Positions 1 through 6,314 are shown, numbered from the stretch's first letter. The stretch: 6,455 nt of DNA from Psychroflexus sp. (GCA_003565575.1 PXBV01000336.1:1-6455); one strand, 5' to 3'. Translations and numbers: made by a program. Notes: generated by a model from the letters alone, not told the origin.

Positions 1-60
1 TTAAATTAACCTGACTCGTTATGATTTCTAATAAAGGCTGCATTAGTAGTGCCAACTTTC

Positions 61-77
61 CTACAAAGGTCTTGTAG
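61..77. repeat. Short stem-loop after the last gene
   Basis: CTACAA and TTGTAG form a perfect 6-bp stem around a 5-base loop, 11 bases past the stop of the small membrane protein gene. No T-run follows on the minus strand, so it is not a standard terminator, though it may mark the transcript end. Nothing else was found in 1-87. Confidence 0.3.
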
Positions 78-87
78 ATTTGATTGA

Positions 88-525
88 TTAAAACCAAGCT
101 TGCCAAGGAATTCTAGAAAGCATTAGTAGTAAAGCTAATGCATAAAAAATGGCTATGGTTCTAAATTTTTTATTGGAGGCTAGTTTCTTTTTATGCTTAC
201 TGTATCCTATTGTAATAAGAACTATAGATATAATCATAGTGAGTGGATGCTCTACAAGATAAAGCCTAAGTGTACTGTCTCCCATTACACCTTTCATACC
301 AACTTCAGAAAAAGCATTAAAGTAAGGGCTCACAAAATAAATGATTAAACCTATGAGTAGCTGTAAATGGGACACAATAAGTGTAAATAAGGAAATTCTA
401 AAGTCTTGTGGTGCAAATGATTTTTTACCTAATGTTTTTACAATAGCATTAAATGTTGCTAATATCAGTACTAATAATACTAAATAAGCCCAATACGAAT
501 GAACAATTTTTATGACTTGGTACAT
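88..525 (-). CDS. Small four-helix membrane protein, possible cytochrome b-like
   Basis: A 145-residue integral membrane protein with four hydrophobic helices at about residues 7-28, 43-66, 86-108 and 121-139. Histidines sit in or at the edge of the first three helices (H9 in HSYWAYL, H53 in SHLQLL, H93 in EHPLTM), with H111 in the basic loop KHKKK between helices 3 and 4. Helix-borne histidines could be axial heme ligands, and I recall flavobacterial relatives being labelled cytochrome b; neither heme binding nor a redox role is shown by the sequence. The basic loop after helix 3 suggests that side faces the cytoplasm. The ATG is 12 bases past the thioesterase stop and I see no promoter between them, so the two are probably one transcript. 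The chain ends in PWQAWF. Membrane location is confident, function is not. Confidence 0.8.
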   Translation of the reverse strand: MYQVIKIVHSYWAYLVLLVLILATFNAIVKTLGKKSFAPQDFRISLFTLIVSHLQLLIGLIIYFVSPYFNAFSEVGMKGVMGDSTLRLYLVEHPLTMIISIVLITIGYSKHKKKLASNKKFRTIAIFYALALLLMLSRIPWQAWF

Positions 526-537
526 AGTGATGGATTT

Positions 538-1050
538 TTAATTTTCAAATAAAGCTTTAAGTTCAGTTGCATCTGTTGGCAGCAATTTTCCTGCTAATAC
601 TAAGCTGAGTTGTTTTCTCCTAAGAGCTGCAGCGTATCTTTCTTTTTCTAATTCAGTTTGAGGTTCTAATTTAGGCACTTTTACAGGATGACCCGTATCA
701 TCAACCGCTACAAAGGTATATATGGCTTCATTAGCTTTGGAGCGCATACCACTTTCTCTGTCTTCTATCCATACATCAATAAAAATTTCCATAGATGTGT
801 TGAAGTTTCTAGAAACTTTAGCTTCTACGGTAACTACGCTACCAAGCGGAATGGCTTTGTTAAAGGCTACGTGATTAACAGAAGCTGTTACAACAATGCG
901 TCTTGAATGTCTTCTAGCAGCAATGCTTGCCGCTCTATCCATTCTGGCTAATAATTCCCCGCCAAAAAGGTTATTAAGAGGATTTGTTTCGCTGGGCAAA
1001 ACTAAATCTGTAAGAGTAGTTTTAGAGTCTTCGGGGGTTTTTACTTCCAT
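538..1050 (-). CDS. Acyl-CoA thioesterase, hotdog fold (YciA/ACOT type)
   Basis: A 170-residue single-hotdog protein expected to hydrolyse acyl-CoA to free fatty acid and CoA in the cytoplasm. Visible family features are N23 and N27 before FGGELLARMDRAA (residues 29-41), the hotdog helix whose D38 matches the conserved catalytic Asp of YciA-type enzymes; T55-A56-S57 in the next strand; and the strand pair around VTVEAKVSRNFNTSMEIFIDVW (74-94), where the usual G-x-T-S is N-T-S. The charged C-terminal tail (about 130-170) is longer than the core and helical in character. Length fits the family. Chain-length preference cannot be read from the sequence. It lies 44 bases after the SPOR gene, with a -7 box in that gap, and 12 bases before the small membrane protein gene. 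The ATG is chosen because it is the first one after the -7 box. Confidence 0.93.
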   Translation of the reverse strand: MEVKTPEDSKTTLTDLVLPSETNPLNNLFGGELLARMDRAASIAARRHSRRIVVTASVNHVAFNKAIPLGSVVTVEAKVSRNFNTSMEIFIDVWIEDRESGMRSKANEAIYTFVAVDDTGHPVKVPKLEPQTELEKERYAAALRRKQLSLVLAGKLLPTDATELKALFEN

Positions 1051-1063
1051 GTATAGTTTTCTG

Positions 1064-1071
1064 CAAAGATA
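1064..1071 (-). promoter_or_regulatory. Promoter -7 box for thioesterase gene
   Basis: The minus strand reads TATCTTTG followed by C, a full match to the Bacteroidota TAnnTTTG box. The box ends 13 bases before the thioesterase ATG, so the expected transcript start leaves a leader of only about 8-10 bases. No clear TTG or TTTG -33 element is found 17-23 bases upstream, a region that overlaps the end of the SPOR gene, so the call rests on the -7 box alone. Confidence 0.55.
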
Positions 1072-1094
1072 AGTTTTGTAGTGTTAAGTCGAGC

Positions 1095-2087
1095 TTAAAG
1101 TTGTTTAACATATAACCAGGCTTCTGGACTTTCGTTGGCCTTGATTTTTCTAAGCTGTGCTAAGGCTTCGCTTCTATCTGTATAACTTCCAAAGGTGACT
1201 TGATGAAGCCCGTAAGCATTTGTACCAATTAAACTGGCATCGTAGCCTTTTGCTTTCAATAGGCGAACTTTCTTTTCGGCATTGCTTTCAACTCTAAACG
1301 CTCCTGCTACAATGTGGTATTTGGGAAGAAGCACTTCTTTCTTTTTTGTGCTTAAAGGCAATTCTGAAAAGGTATAATTAAAGTCTGCTTTTTGGATTTG
1401 ATCTTGTAGCAGACTTTCTGCTTTCTGAGCTTCTTTATCATTGTGTGCAGCAATTCGATTACTGTATTGATATAAGCCTCCAAAACCAGCTAAACTGAAT
1501 GCAATAAGTCCAACGGCTGCATATTTAAGGTATGGCCGGGGAACTCGCTCTTCCTTGTCTTCAAATACCTCATCAGAAGGTTTTGAATTACTTACACCTA
1601 CACTTGAAACTGGATATAAATCTTTTACTTTAGACACTACTTTAGGTGTTGTGGACTCAGCTAAAGTTTCTTCAATCTTCTTTAGCTTCACTTCTTGTAA
1701 ACCAAAAGACTCTATAAAATAATTGATGTAATCATTCGGTTCAAAAGATAATTTACCTTCATTACCCAAACAGAACCTTCCTAAACTTGGAATATCTATA
1801 ACCTTATCTGTAGTTATTGCTGCATGGAAGTCTTCTACAAATAGCTGAATTTTTAACTTAGCACTTTCAAAGTCCATTGATTCAGCTTTAGCAATGGTTT
1901 CTGCAAGAAGTCCATCTTGATTTTGAATGGCTTTATTGAAGGTAATTCTTTTAGTTGGAGGCGTAAATTGATGTGTATTTGGGTGGTATTCCGTAGTGCT
2001 TTTTTGAGTAACAAAAGCTCCCAAACCAGGCACAATAACACATTCGTACCTATACAATAAGTGTTCTATATAATGCTCTACTCTCAT
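1095..2087 (-). CDS. HU/CCDC81-like and SPOR domain envelope protein
   Basis: A 330-residue single-pass membrane protein. Residues 1 to about 130 match the bacterial CCDC81-type HU-like region found in Bacteroidota: the start MRVEHYIEHLLYRYECVIVPGLGAFV, the NPxxxxxxFNKAIQNQDGLL-like stretch near 37-61, and IPSLGRFCLG near 99-108. A low-complexity linker (140-185) leads to one transmembrane helix at about 187-208, then a predicted coiled stretch (213-235). A SPOR domain fills about 255-330, beginning YHIVAGAFRVESNAEKK and containing GLHQVTFGSYTDRSEALAQL. SPOR domains bind denuded peptidoglycan at division sites, so the C-terminus should be periplasmic and the HU-like part cytoplasmic. What the HU-like part binds is unknown. 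The start codon is fixed by the promoter directly upstream. The gene is separated from the anti-sigma-like gene by 64 bases. Confidence 0.88.
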   Translation of the reverse strand: MRVEHYIEHLLYRYECVIVPGLGAFVTQKSTTEYHPNTHQFTPPTKRITFNKAIQNQDGLLAETIAKAESMDFESAKLKIQLFVEDFHAAITTDKVIDIPSLGRFCLGNEGKLSFEPNDYINYFIESFGLQEVKLKKIEETLAESTTPKVVSKVKDLYPVSSVGVSNSKPSDEVFEDKEERVPRPYLKYAAVGLIAFSLAGFGGLYQYSNRIAAHNDKEAQKAESLLQDQIQKADFNYTFSELPLSTKKKEVLLPKYHIVAGAFRVESNAEKKVRLLKAKGYDASLIGTNAYGLHQVTFGSYTDRSEALAQLRKIKANESPEAWLYVKQL

Positions 2088-2092
2088 GTAAA

Positions 2093-2122
2093 CAAAGTTA
2101 ATTTTTTAATTGGGATAAGCAA
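2093..2122 (-). promoter_or_regulatory. Bacteroidota housekeeping promoter for SPOR gene
   Basis: The minus strand carries TTG at 2120-2122, a 19-base spacer, and TAACTTTG at 2093-2100. This matches the TTG-N(about 19)-TAnnTTTG promoter of flavobacteria. The -7 box ends only 5 bases before the SPOR ATG (2085-2087), so the message should begin at or within a few bases of the start codon. It is the best-formed promoter in the window. Confidence 0.72.
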
Positions 2123-2151
2123 CAGGGCTAATAGTTTAAATGTTTATTTTC

Positions 2152-3516
2152 TTAAAACTTAAATTTTATACCTGAATAAATTCCAAAAAAGTAAGGTCGA
2201 AAATTATCTAAATTATCACGAAATGTATTAATTTGATACATGAACTTTGGTTCCAAATTCAATGAAATTCGTTTGCTGAAACTATAATCCATACCAACCC
2301 CAAAATTGGCACTAAAACTAAAAGAGTTTAAGTTCTCCACCTCTCCTAAATTAGATGTCTGCCCACCACCTTCAAAGAAAAGCTCGTTATTGTTTAATAA
2401 AAAGGTACTAGCACCTCCAAGAATATGAACACCAAATTTTCGATCTATAAGCGCATATTCAATTTCTAAGGGTACTTCTACAAAACCTAACTCATGATTT
2501 AAAGAACCAATTGGGGAATTGATTCGTGTTGGCTCTGAATTTAAGGTTGATAATTGAGGTTTGTTTTGAATGGTGTTACTCTGCGAAGCATCTATCAAAT
2601 TAACATTAGTTACTCCAAAACTATTTGAGTTTGAAGGTATTGGATTTTCTCCTCGTAAAGAACTAGAGGTGGTGGACATCACAACATTTTGAGTATTGTA
2701 GCCCATTGTAACTTGGTTAATCCCAGTTCTGATTTTGATGTTTTTATTAATAGCATAAGCAAGATGAACTCCATAGGACATGTTGGGGTTACTACTCGTT
2801 TTACCTTGAAGTGATGGTTCTACTGGATTTCCGCCACCTATAGAATTCATAAATACGGGGGCTACCGTGGGTTGTAGAGCCCAAGTTTTGCTAAATCTAT
2901 CAGATTTGTTTTGTACTATAAGGTTATCGTTTTCAATCTCGTCAAAAATTGATTTTTTGTCTTCGGGTGTGCTCTGCTCTTTATAGAGTGCTGAAGTTAT
3001 AACAAAGTCTTTAGATTTGATGTGGATTGCAGGGTTTTTCAGAAGATTTGCAATCACAATTTGGACTTCCTTCTTTAGTGCCTCTTCATTTACCTGTTCA
3101 TTTACAATGCTTGAGCTAATTTCTTGGCCCGCCTCAAAATTATAAAGGTCACTAGACCACTTCAGGATTTTATGATTGAAACTCTCTTCAATCTTATTGA
3201 GAGTTTTAATGGTGGTAGCAGAGGAATAAACTGGCACTCTAGTCTCGATTAAGGCTGGAGTTGACTTATCAAAATTAGCTGAAGATCTGGAGGTAGAATT
3301 AATTTTAGAGTTGTTGTAAAATTGACCAATACTTATAAATATTGCTAATATGGCAGCTATGGAAGCTATTTGAGGCCAGTGGGAAAGCCGGCGATGAGCA
3401 GCAGTTTTTTGCAAAATCCCTTTTTCAATTCCATTCCAAACTTTTGAAGACGGAGTGGACTGAAGGTCTTTAAGTCCTTCTTGAAATAAGCGGTCTATGG
3501 ATTTTTTGGACTGCAT
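2152..3516 (-). CDS. Anti-sigma-like membrane protein fused to beta-barrel domain
   Basis: A 454-residue protein encoded directly after the ECF sigma gene (TAG stop then ATG, no spacer). Residues 6-34 (IDRLFQEGLKDLQSTPSSKVW...) resemble the N-terminal segment of Bacteroidota anti-sigma-like proteins; this part should be cytoplasmic. A basic stretch HRR (41-43) precedes one hydrophobic helix at about 47-66. A polar, low-complexity region (67-210) follows. Residues 211-454 look like an outer-membrane-type beta-barrel: WALQPTVAPVF, SYGVHLAYAINKNIKIRTGINQ, a long Ser/Asn-rich loop (280-340), FVEVPLEIEYAL, FGVHILGGASTFLL, FSANFGVGMDYSF, and a final GIYSGIKFKF ending in Phe, as is common for barrels. 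I recall similar proteins beside sigma genes in many Flavobacteriia. Sigma inhibition is inferred from position and the N-terminus. How one chain serves both membranes is unclear; the helix could instead act as a signal peptide. Confidence 0.82.
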   Translation of the reverse strand: MQSKKSIDRLFQEGLKDLQSTPSSKVWNGIEKGILQKTAAHRRLSHWPQIASIAAILAIFISIGQFYNNSKINSTSRSSANFDKSTPALIETRVPVYSSATTIKTLNKIEESFNHKILKWSSDLYNFEAGQEISSSIVNEQVNEEALKKEVQIVIANLLKNPAIHIKSKDFVITSALYKEQSTPEDKKSIFDEIENDNLIVQNKSDRFSKTWALQPTVAPVFMNSIGGGNPVEPSLQGKTSSNPNMSYGVHLAYAINKNIKIRTGINQVTMGYNTQNVVMSTTSSSLRGENPIPSNSNSFGVTNVNLIDASQSNTIQNKPQLSTLNSEPTRINSPIGSLNHELGFVEVPLEIEYALIDRKFGVHILGGASTFLLNNNELFFEGGGQTSNLGEVENLNSFSFSANFGVGMDYSFSKRISLNLEPKFMYQINTFRDNLDNFRPYFFGIYSGIKFKF

Positions 3517-4071
3517 CTATCTAATGTTGATTTTATAGGTGAACCTATTATCAAGGTTGGCACTTACTATTTTCTTTCTTAGTAGTTCTTTAGCTCTAGA
3601 TAAATTTGATTTTGAAGTTCCCTCAGAAATCTGAAGTCTTTGCGCAATTTCTTTATGAGAAAACCCGTCCAGTGTGTAAAGGTTAAACACGAGCCTGTAA
3701 CGGTCTGGAAGGCTTTGTATGCATTGCAATAAAAATTGAAGTGTAAAAGGCTGATCCTCTACATAAACCTCTTCTGCTTTTAATGCTTCTTCATTTACAA
3801 GTTCAAACACTTTTTGATTCCTATATCTCTGAAGGCAAGTGTTAACCATGATGCGCTTAAGCCACCCCTCAAAAGACCCATTATTATTAAATTGATGAAT
3901 TTTTTCAAAAATTTTAATGAAAGCATCTTGTAAGTTGTCCTCCGCCTCATCGTAGTTTCTAGAATATTTTAATGAAATACTAAATAAAACGCTAGAAAAC
4001 ATCTCGTACAAGAGCTTTTGTGACTTAATGTCATTTTTCTTGCAACGCTTTATAAGTTTTTTTAATTCCAT
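3517..4071 (-). CDS. ECF-type RNA polymerase sigma factor (sigma-70 family)
   Basis: A 184-residue extracytoplasmic-function sigma factor that should direct RNA polymerase to a small promoter set. Region 2 covers about residues 8-86, with the core-binding segment DNLQDAFIKIFEKIHQF (45-61) and the -10 recognition part GWLKRIMVNTCLQRYR (69-84). An acidic linker (90-108) follows. Region 4 covers about 112-168, with SLPDRYRLVFNLYTLDGFSHKEIAQRL and the helix-turn-helix recognition helix around EGTSKSNLSRAKELLRKK. Regions 1 and 3 are absent, as expected of ECF factors. A short extension (169-184) follows region 4. The gene abuts the lipoprotein gene upstream (TAA then ATG) and the membrane anti-sigma-like gene downstream (TAG then ATG), which implies translational coupling and a matched sigma/anti-sigma pair. 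The promoter class it recognises may be the GCAACC/CATCTA site ahead of the operon. Confidence 0.96.
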   Translation of the reverse strand: MELKKLIKRCKKNDIKSQKLLYEMFSSVLFSISLKYSRNYDEAEDNLQDAFIKIFEKIHQFNNNGSFEGWLKRIMVNTCLQRYRNQKVFELVNEEALKAEEVYVEDQPFTLQFLLQCIQSLPDRYRLVFNLYTLDGFSHKEIAQRLQISEGTSKSNLSRAKELLRKKIVSANLDNRFTYKINIR

Positions 4072-4515
4072 TTATTCTTCTTGACTCACTTCTCCGTCTA
4101 CCACGACTTCTTTATCTATGTATATAAATTGCCCATCTTCGTCCAAATCTTTTAAGAATCTAAATTTAAAATCAGATTCAATCCTGTTGGTATAGGTGGT
4201 TTCAATTGTAATTTCCTCTGGATCAAATGGACAATTGGCCGCTTCAGTGAAAATAGTTACAGCTCTTACAAAATAAATACTATCGCCTTCGTTAGTAGCT
4301 TCAAAGCTAGAAAAATTATGGCAAGGCGTGTTTTTTTGGTAGGTGATTTCTATATCATAGCTTCCCCCTACTTTCATAGTGTCTGGCACTTTAGCTTCTA
4401 AAATACTTGATATTTCAGTAAATTGGAAGTTGAAATCGTCATCACCTCCAATGCAACTGGAAAAAAGCAAAGAACTTAAAGCTATGGCTACTATATGTTT
4501 ATTAAGACCTATCAT
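4072..4515 (-). CDS. Small lipoprotein, first gene of the sigma operon
   Basis: A 147-residue predicted lipoprotein. Residues 1-20 form a signal peptide with a hydrophobic core (IVAIALSSLLF) and a lipobox-like end LFSSC, so Cys21 would be lipidated; Phe at -3 is slightly off consensus. The following IGGDDD puts three acidic residues just after the Cys, like the export signals that send Bacteroidota lipoproteins to the cell surface. The mature part is predicted mostly beta (VPDTMKVGGSYDIEITYQ, then alternating strands to the C-terminus) and holds just two further cysteines, in PCHNF (C65-H66) and NCPFD (C95), possibly a disulfide or metal site. I recall small flavobacterial lipoproteins with this C-H-x-F pattern but no assigned function. 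It heads the operon and touches the sigma gene, suggesting a sensor or target role in the same circuit; that role is inference. Confidence 0.85.
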   Translation of the reverse strand: MIGLNKHIVAIALSSLLFSSCIGGDDDFNFQFTEISSILEAKVPDTMKVGGSYDIEITYQKNTPCHNFSSFEATNEGDSIYFVRAVTIFTEAANCPFDPEEITIETTYTNRIESDFKFRFLKDLDEDGQFIYIDKEVVVDGEVSQEE

Positions 4516-4526
4516 TTTTTATTTAC

Positions 4527-4553
4527 TAGATGTTTAAAGTTCCTTGAGGTTGC
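4527..4553 (-). promoter_or_regulatory. Candidate ECF-sigma promoter of the lipoprotein-sigma operon
   Basis: The minus strand reads GCAACC (4548-4553), a 15-base spacer, then CATCTA (4527-4532). An AAC-containing -35 and a -10 resembling CGTCTA fit ECF-type promoters, and I recall a GCAACC/CGTCTA pairing ahead of sigma operons in Bacteroidota. The -10 ends 11 bases before the lipoprotein ATG, giving a leader of about 5 bases. It is probably the autoregulatory site of the sigma factor in this operon; this is inferred from one site only. Confidence 0.5.
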
Positions 4554-4563
4554 GTTTTAAATG

Positions 4564-4580
4564 TTGATAAAAACCTATCA
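4564..4580 (-). repeat. Short inverted repeat between the two operon promoters
   Basis: TGATA and TATCA flank a 7-base spacer, lying between the TATATTTG box (4593-4600) and the ECF-like -35 (4548-4553). It could be a binding site or a small hairpin in the longer leader made from the upstream promoter. A 5-base arm in A+T-rich DNA may also be chance. Confidence 0.25.
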
Positions 4581-4592
4581 CCTACTTCATAC

Positions 4593-4600
4593 CAAATATA
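4593..4600 (-). promoter_or_regulatory. Housekeeping-type -7 box upstream of the sigma operon
   Basis: The minus strand reads TATATTTG, matching TAnnTTTG. The nearest upstream TTG (4628-4630) is 27 bases away, longer than the usual spacing, so the -33 element is poor. If active, it gives a leader of about 75 bases that contains the inverted repeat at 4564-4580 and the ECF-like promoter, and would supply a basal level of the sigma factor. Confidence 0.4.
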
Positions 4601-4704
4601 GTTATTTTTTAATTTCAGTACCCTATGCAATCAGAAATGAATCCTCAACTCTTACCAATAAACTTTTCAACTTCTTAAAACACTTCGAACTTCTATTTTA
4701 GGAT

Positions 4705-4739
4705 AAGAAAAGCCTGCCCGTATTTCTTGGAATGTAGGC
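4705..4739 (-). terminator. Weak terminator-like hairpin after the peptidase gene
   Basis: Past the peptidase stop, the minus strand has GCCT at 4736-4739 facing AGGC at 4712-4715. One further pair is possible after a mismatch, and TTTTCTT (4705-4711) follows. The stem is short and the loop long, so the call rests mostly on position and the T-rich end. Confidence 0.28.
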
Positions 4740-4757
4740 CTGTAAAACATCGAAATT

Positions 4758-6155
4758 CTAGAGTGTACTTTCCTTATATAACTTCGTGAAGTGCTTGTAG
4801 AAATAAGGAATGGTTTCAATGCCTTTTAGGTAGTTCCAGATGCCAAAATGTTCATTGGGAGAATGGATAGCGTCAGAATTGAGTCCAAATCCCATCAACA
4901 CGGTTTTGCTACCCAAATACTTTTCGAACATAGAAACAATAGGAATACTGCCACCACTACGCTGTGGAATGGCTGGTTTACCAAAAGCCTCTTGAATGGC
5001 CAAGTCTGCGGCTTGGTATTCTATCCCATCAATGGGCGTAACGTAGGCTTGGCCACCATGATGAGGCTTTACCTTTACCTTTACGCTTTTGGGGGCGATG
5101 CTTTCAAAATGAGTTTTAAAAAGCTGGGTGATTTCCTCCCAATCTTGGTTGGGCACTAATCGCATAGAGATTTTAGCGTAGGCTTTGCTCGGAATTACAG
5201 TCTTAGCGCCTTCGCCGATGTAGCCACCCCAGATGCCGTTAACATCCAAGGTAGGCCTTATGGAATTGCGCTCGTTGGTGGTGTAGCCTTTTTCGCCGTG
5301 AATGTCTCGGATCCCGATATGTTGTTTGTAGTCGTCTAGATGGAATGGTGCTTCGGCCATTTTCGTGCGTTCTTCATCGCTTAAGGTTTCTACTTTGTCG
5401 TAAAACCCAGGGATGGTGATTCGGTTATCTGCATCGTGAAGCGAGGCAATCATTTGAGACAAGATATTGATGGGGTTGGCCACCGTACCGCCGTACAAAC
5501 CAGAATGCAAATCGCGGTTGGGGCTTTCTACCTCCACTTCTACATAGCTTAAACCTCTTAGACCGGTAGTGATGGAAGGCTCGTCTTTGCTTATCATACC
5601 CGTGTCAGAAATAAGTATCACGTCATTGGCTAGCAAGTCTTGATGTTCTTTTAGAAAGGCTTCTAAATTGATACTTCCTACTTCTTCTTCGCCTTCAATC
5701 ATAAATTTGATGTTGCAGGGCAACTCTTCGTTTTGCATCATCACTTCCATAGCCTTTACATGCATGTACATTTGCCCTTTATCATCGCAAGCGCCGCGAG
5801 CAAAAACAGCACCATCGGGATGGATGTCTGTGGTTTGGATAACAGGCTCAAATGGGGGGCTATTCCAAAGATTGATGGGGTCTGGTGGTTGCACATCGTA
5901 GTGCCCGTAAACCAAAACCGTTGGAAGGGATTTATCTATAATTTTTTCTGCATATACGATGGGAAAACCAGGGGTTTCACAAATTTCAACACGGTCACAA
6001 CCCGCAGCTTCCAAATTGATTTTTACAGCACCAGCAGTCATCAAGACTTCTTTTTTGAACTGTGGATCTGCACTGACGGACGGAATTTTGAGCAATTCTA
6101 TAAGCTCATCAATAAAGCGTTGTTTGTGCTTTTCAATGTAAGGCCTTGTATCCAT
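4758..6155 (-). CDS. M20 family metallopeptidase (dipeptidase)
   Basis: A 465-residue zinc-dependent peptidase of the M20 family, closest in pattern to the carnosinase/CNDP-like dipeptidases, expected to cleave small peptides. No signal peptide is visible, so it should be cytoplasmic. Metal-site residues are in place: H85 and D87 in GHYDVQP, bridging D124 in RGACDDKG, general base E157 and ligand E158 in GEEEVGS, D184 in ISDTG, and H431 in AIHSPNE. The insert (lid/dimerisation) domain spans about 200-390 and begins with DLHSGLYGG, whose H217 matches the His that reaches the partner's active site in dimeric relatives. The substrate-binding RSGGSIP is at 399-405. Length is normal and the gene intact. 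It stands alone, with its own promoter upstream. Sampled stretches are about 48-52% G+C, against about 35-37% in the sigma operon. Exact substrate is unknown. Confidence 0.95.
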   Translation of the reverse strand: MDTRPYIEKHKQRFIDELIELLKIPSVSADPQFKKEVLMTAGAVKINLEAAGCDRVEICETPGFPIVYAEKIIDKSLPTVLVYGHYDVQPPDPINLWNSPPFEPVIQTTDIHPDGAVFARGACDDKGQMYMHVKAMEVMMQNEELPCNIKFMIEGEEEVGSINLEAFLKEHQDLLANDVILISDTGMISKDEPSITTGLRGLSYVEVEVESPNRDLHSGLYGGTVANPINILSQMIASLHDADNRITIPGFYDKVETLSDEERTKMAEAPFHLDDYKQHIGIRDIHGEKGYTTNERNSIRPTLDVNGIWGGYIGEGAKTVIPSKAYAKISMRLVPNQDWEEITQLFKTHFESIAPKSVKVKVKPHHGGQAYVTPIDGIEYQAADLAIQEAFGKPAIPQRSGGSIPIVSMFEKYLGSKTVLMGFGLNSDAIHSPNEHFGIWNYLKGIETIPYFYKHFTKLYKESTL

Positions 6156-6217
6156 AGCGTTTTATTGTTTTGGTCAAAAATGTCTTCTTGTAGTTAAAAT
6201 TCTTTTGAATAGAGTAG

Positions 6218-6225
6218 CAAATTTA
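6218..6225 (-). promoter_or_regulatory. Promoter -7 box for the peptidase gene
   Basis: The minus strand reads TAAATTTG followed by C, a full match to TAnnTTTG. It ends 62 bases before the peptidase ATG, giving a leader of about 57 bases, much longer than for the SPOR and thioesterase genes. No good TTG is present at the expected -33 distance. Confidence 0.5.
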
Positions 6226-6314
6226 GTATTTCCAGTTGAATTGCCCTTAAGCCTTAAAAGTCATCTTAACTATTTTGGAAAAAAAGCAAGATTTACTATA
6301 CTGTTAATATAAAC

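Noticed and set aside
6..122. Minus-strand frame reading ...LQDLCRKVGTTNAAF... to a TAA at 6-8, overlapping the end of the small membrane protein gene
   Set aside because: It looks protein-like but has no ATG, GTG or TTG start in its 39 codons, and the membrane protein ends naturally at its own stop.
688..906. Plus-strand open frame of 72 codons
   Set aside because: It lies wholly inside the thioesterase gene on the other strand and resembles no family.
1853..2041. Minus-strand 62-codon frame
   Set aside because: It is a shifted frame inside the HU-like domain of the SPOR gene, with no independent support.
4526..4543. GGAACTT followed by TCTAG, resembling an E. coli RpoE promoter
   Set aside because: Only 6 bases separate the two parts, far short of the 16-17 needed; the GCAACC/CATCTA pairing fits better.
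4681..4695. TTCGAA-centred palindrome after the peptidase gene
   Set aside because: Symmetry does not extend beyond six bases, so it is expected by chance.
4848..6197. Four plus-strand open frames opposite the peptidase
   Set aside because: They are antisense shadows of a well-supported M20 gene; their higher G+C simply lowers stop frequency.
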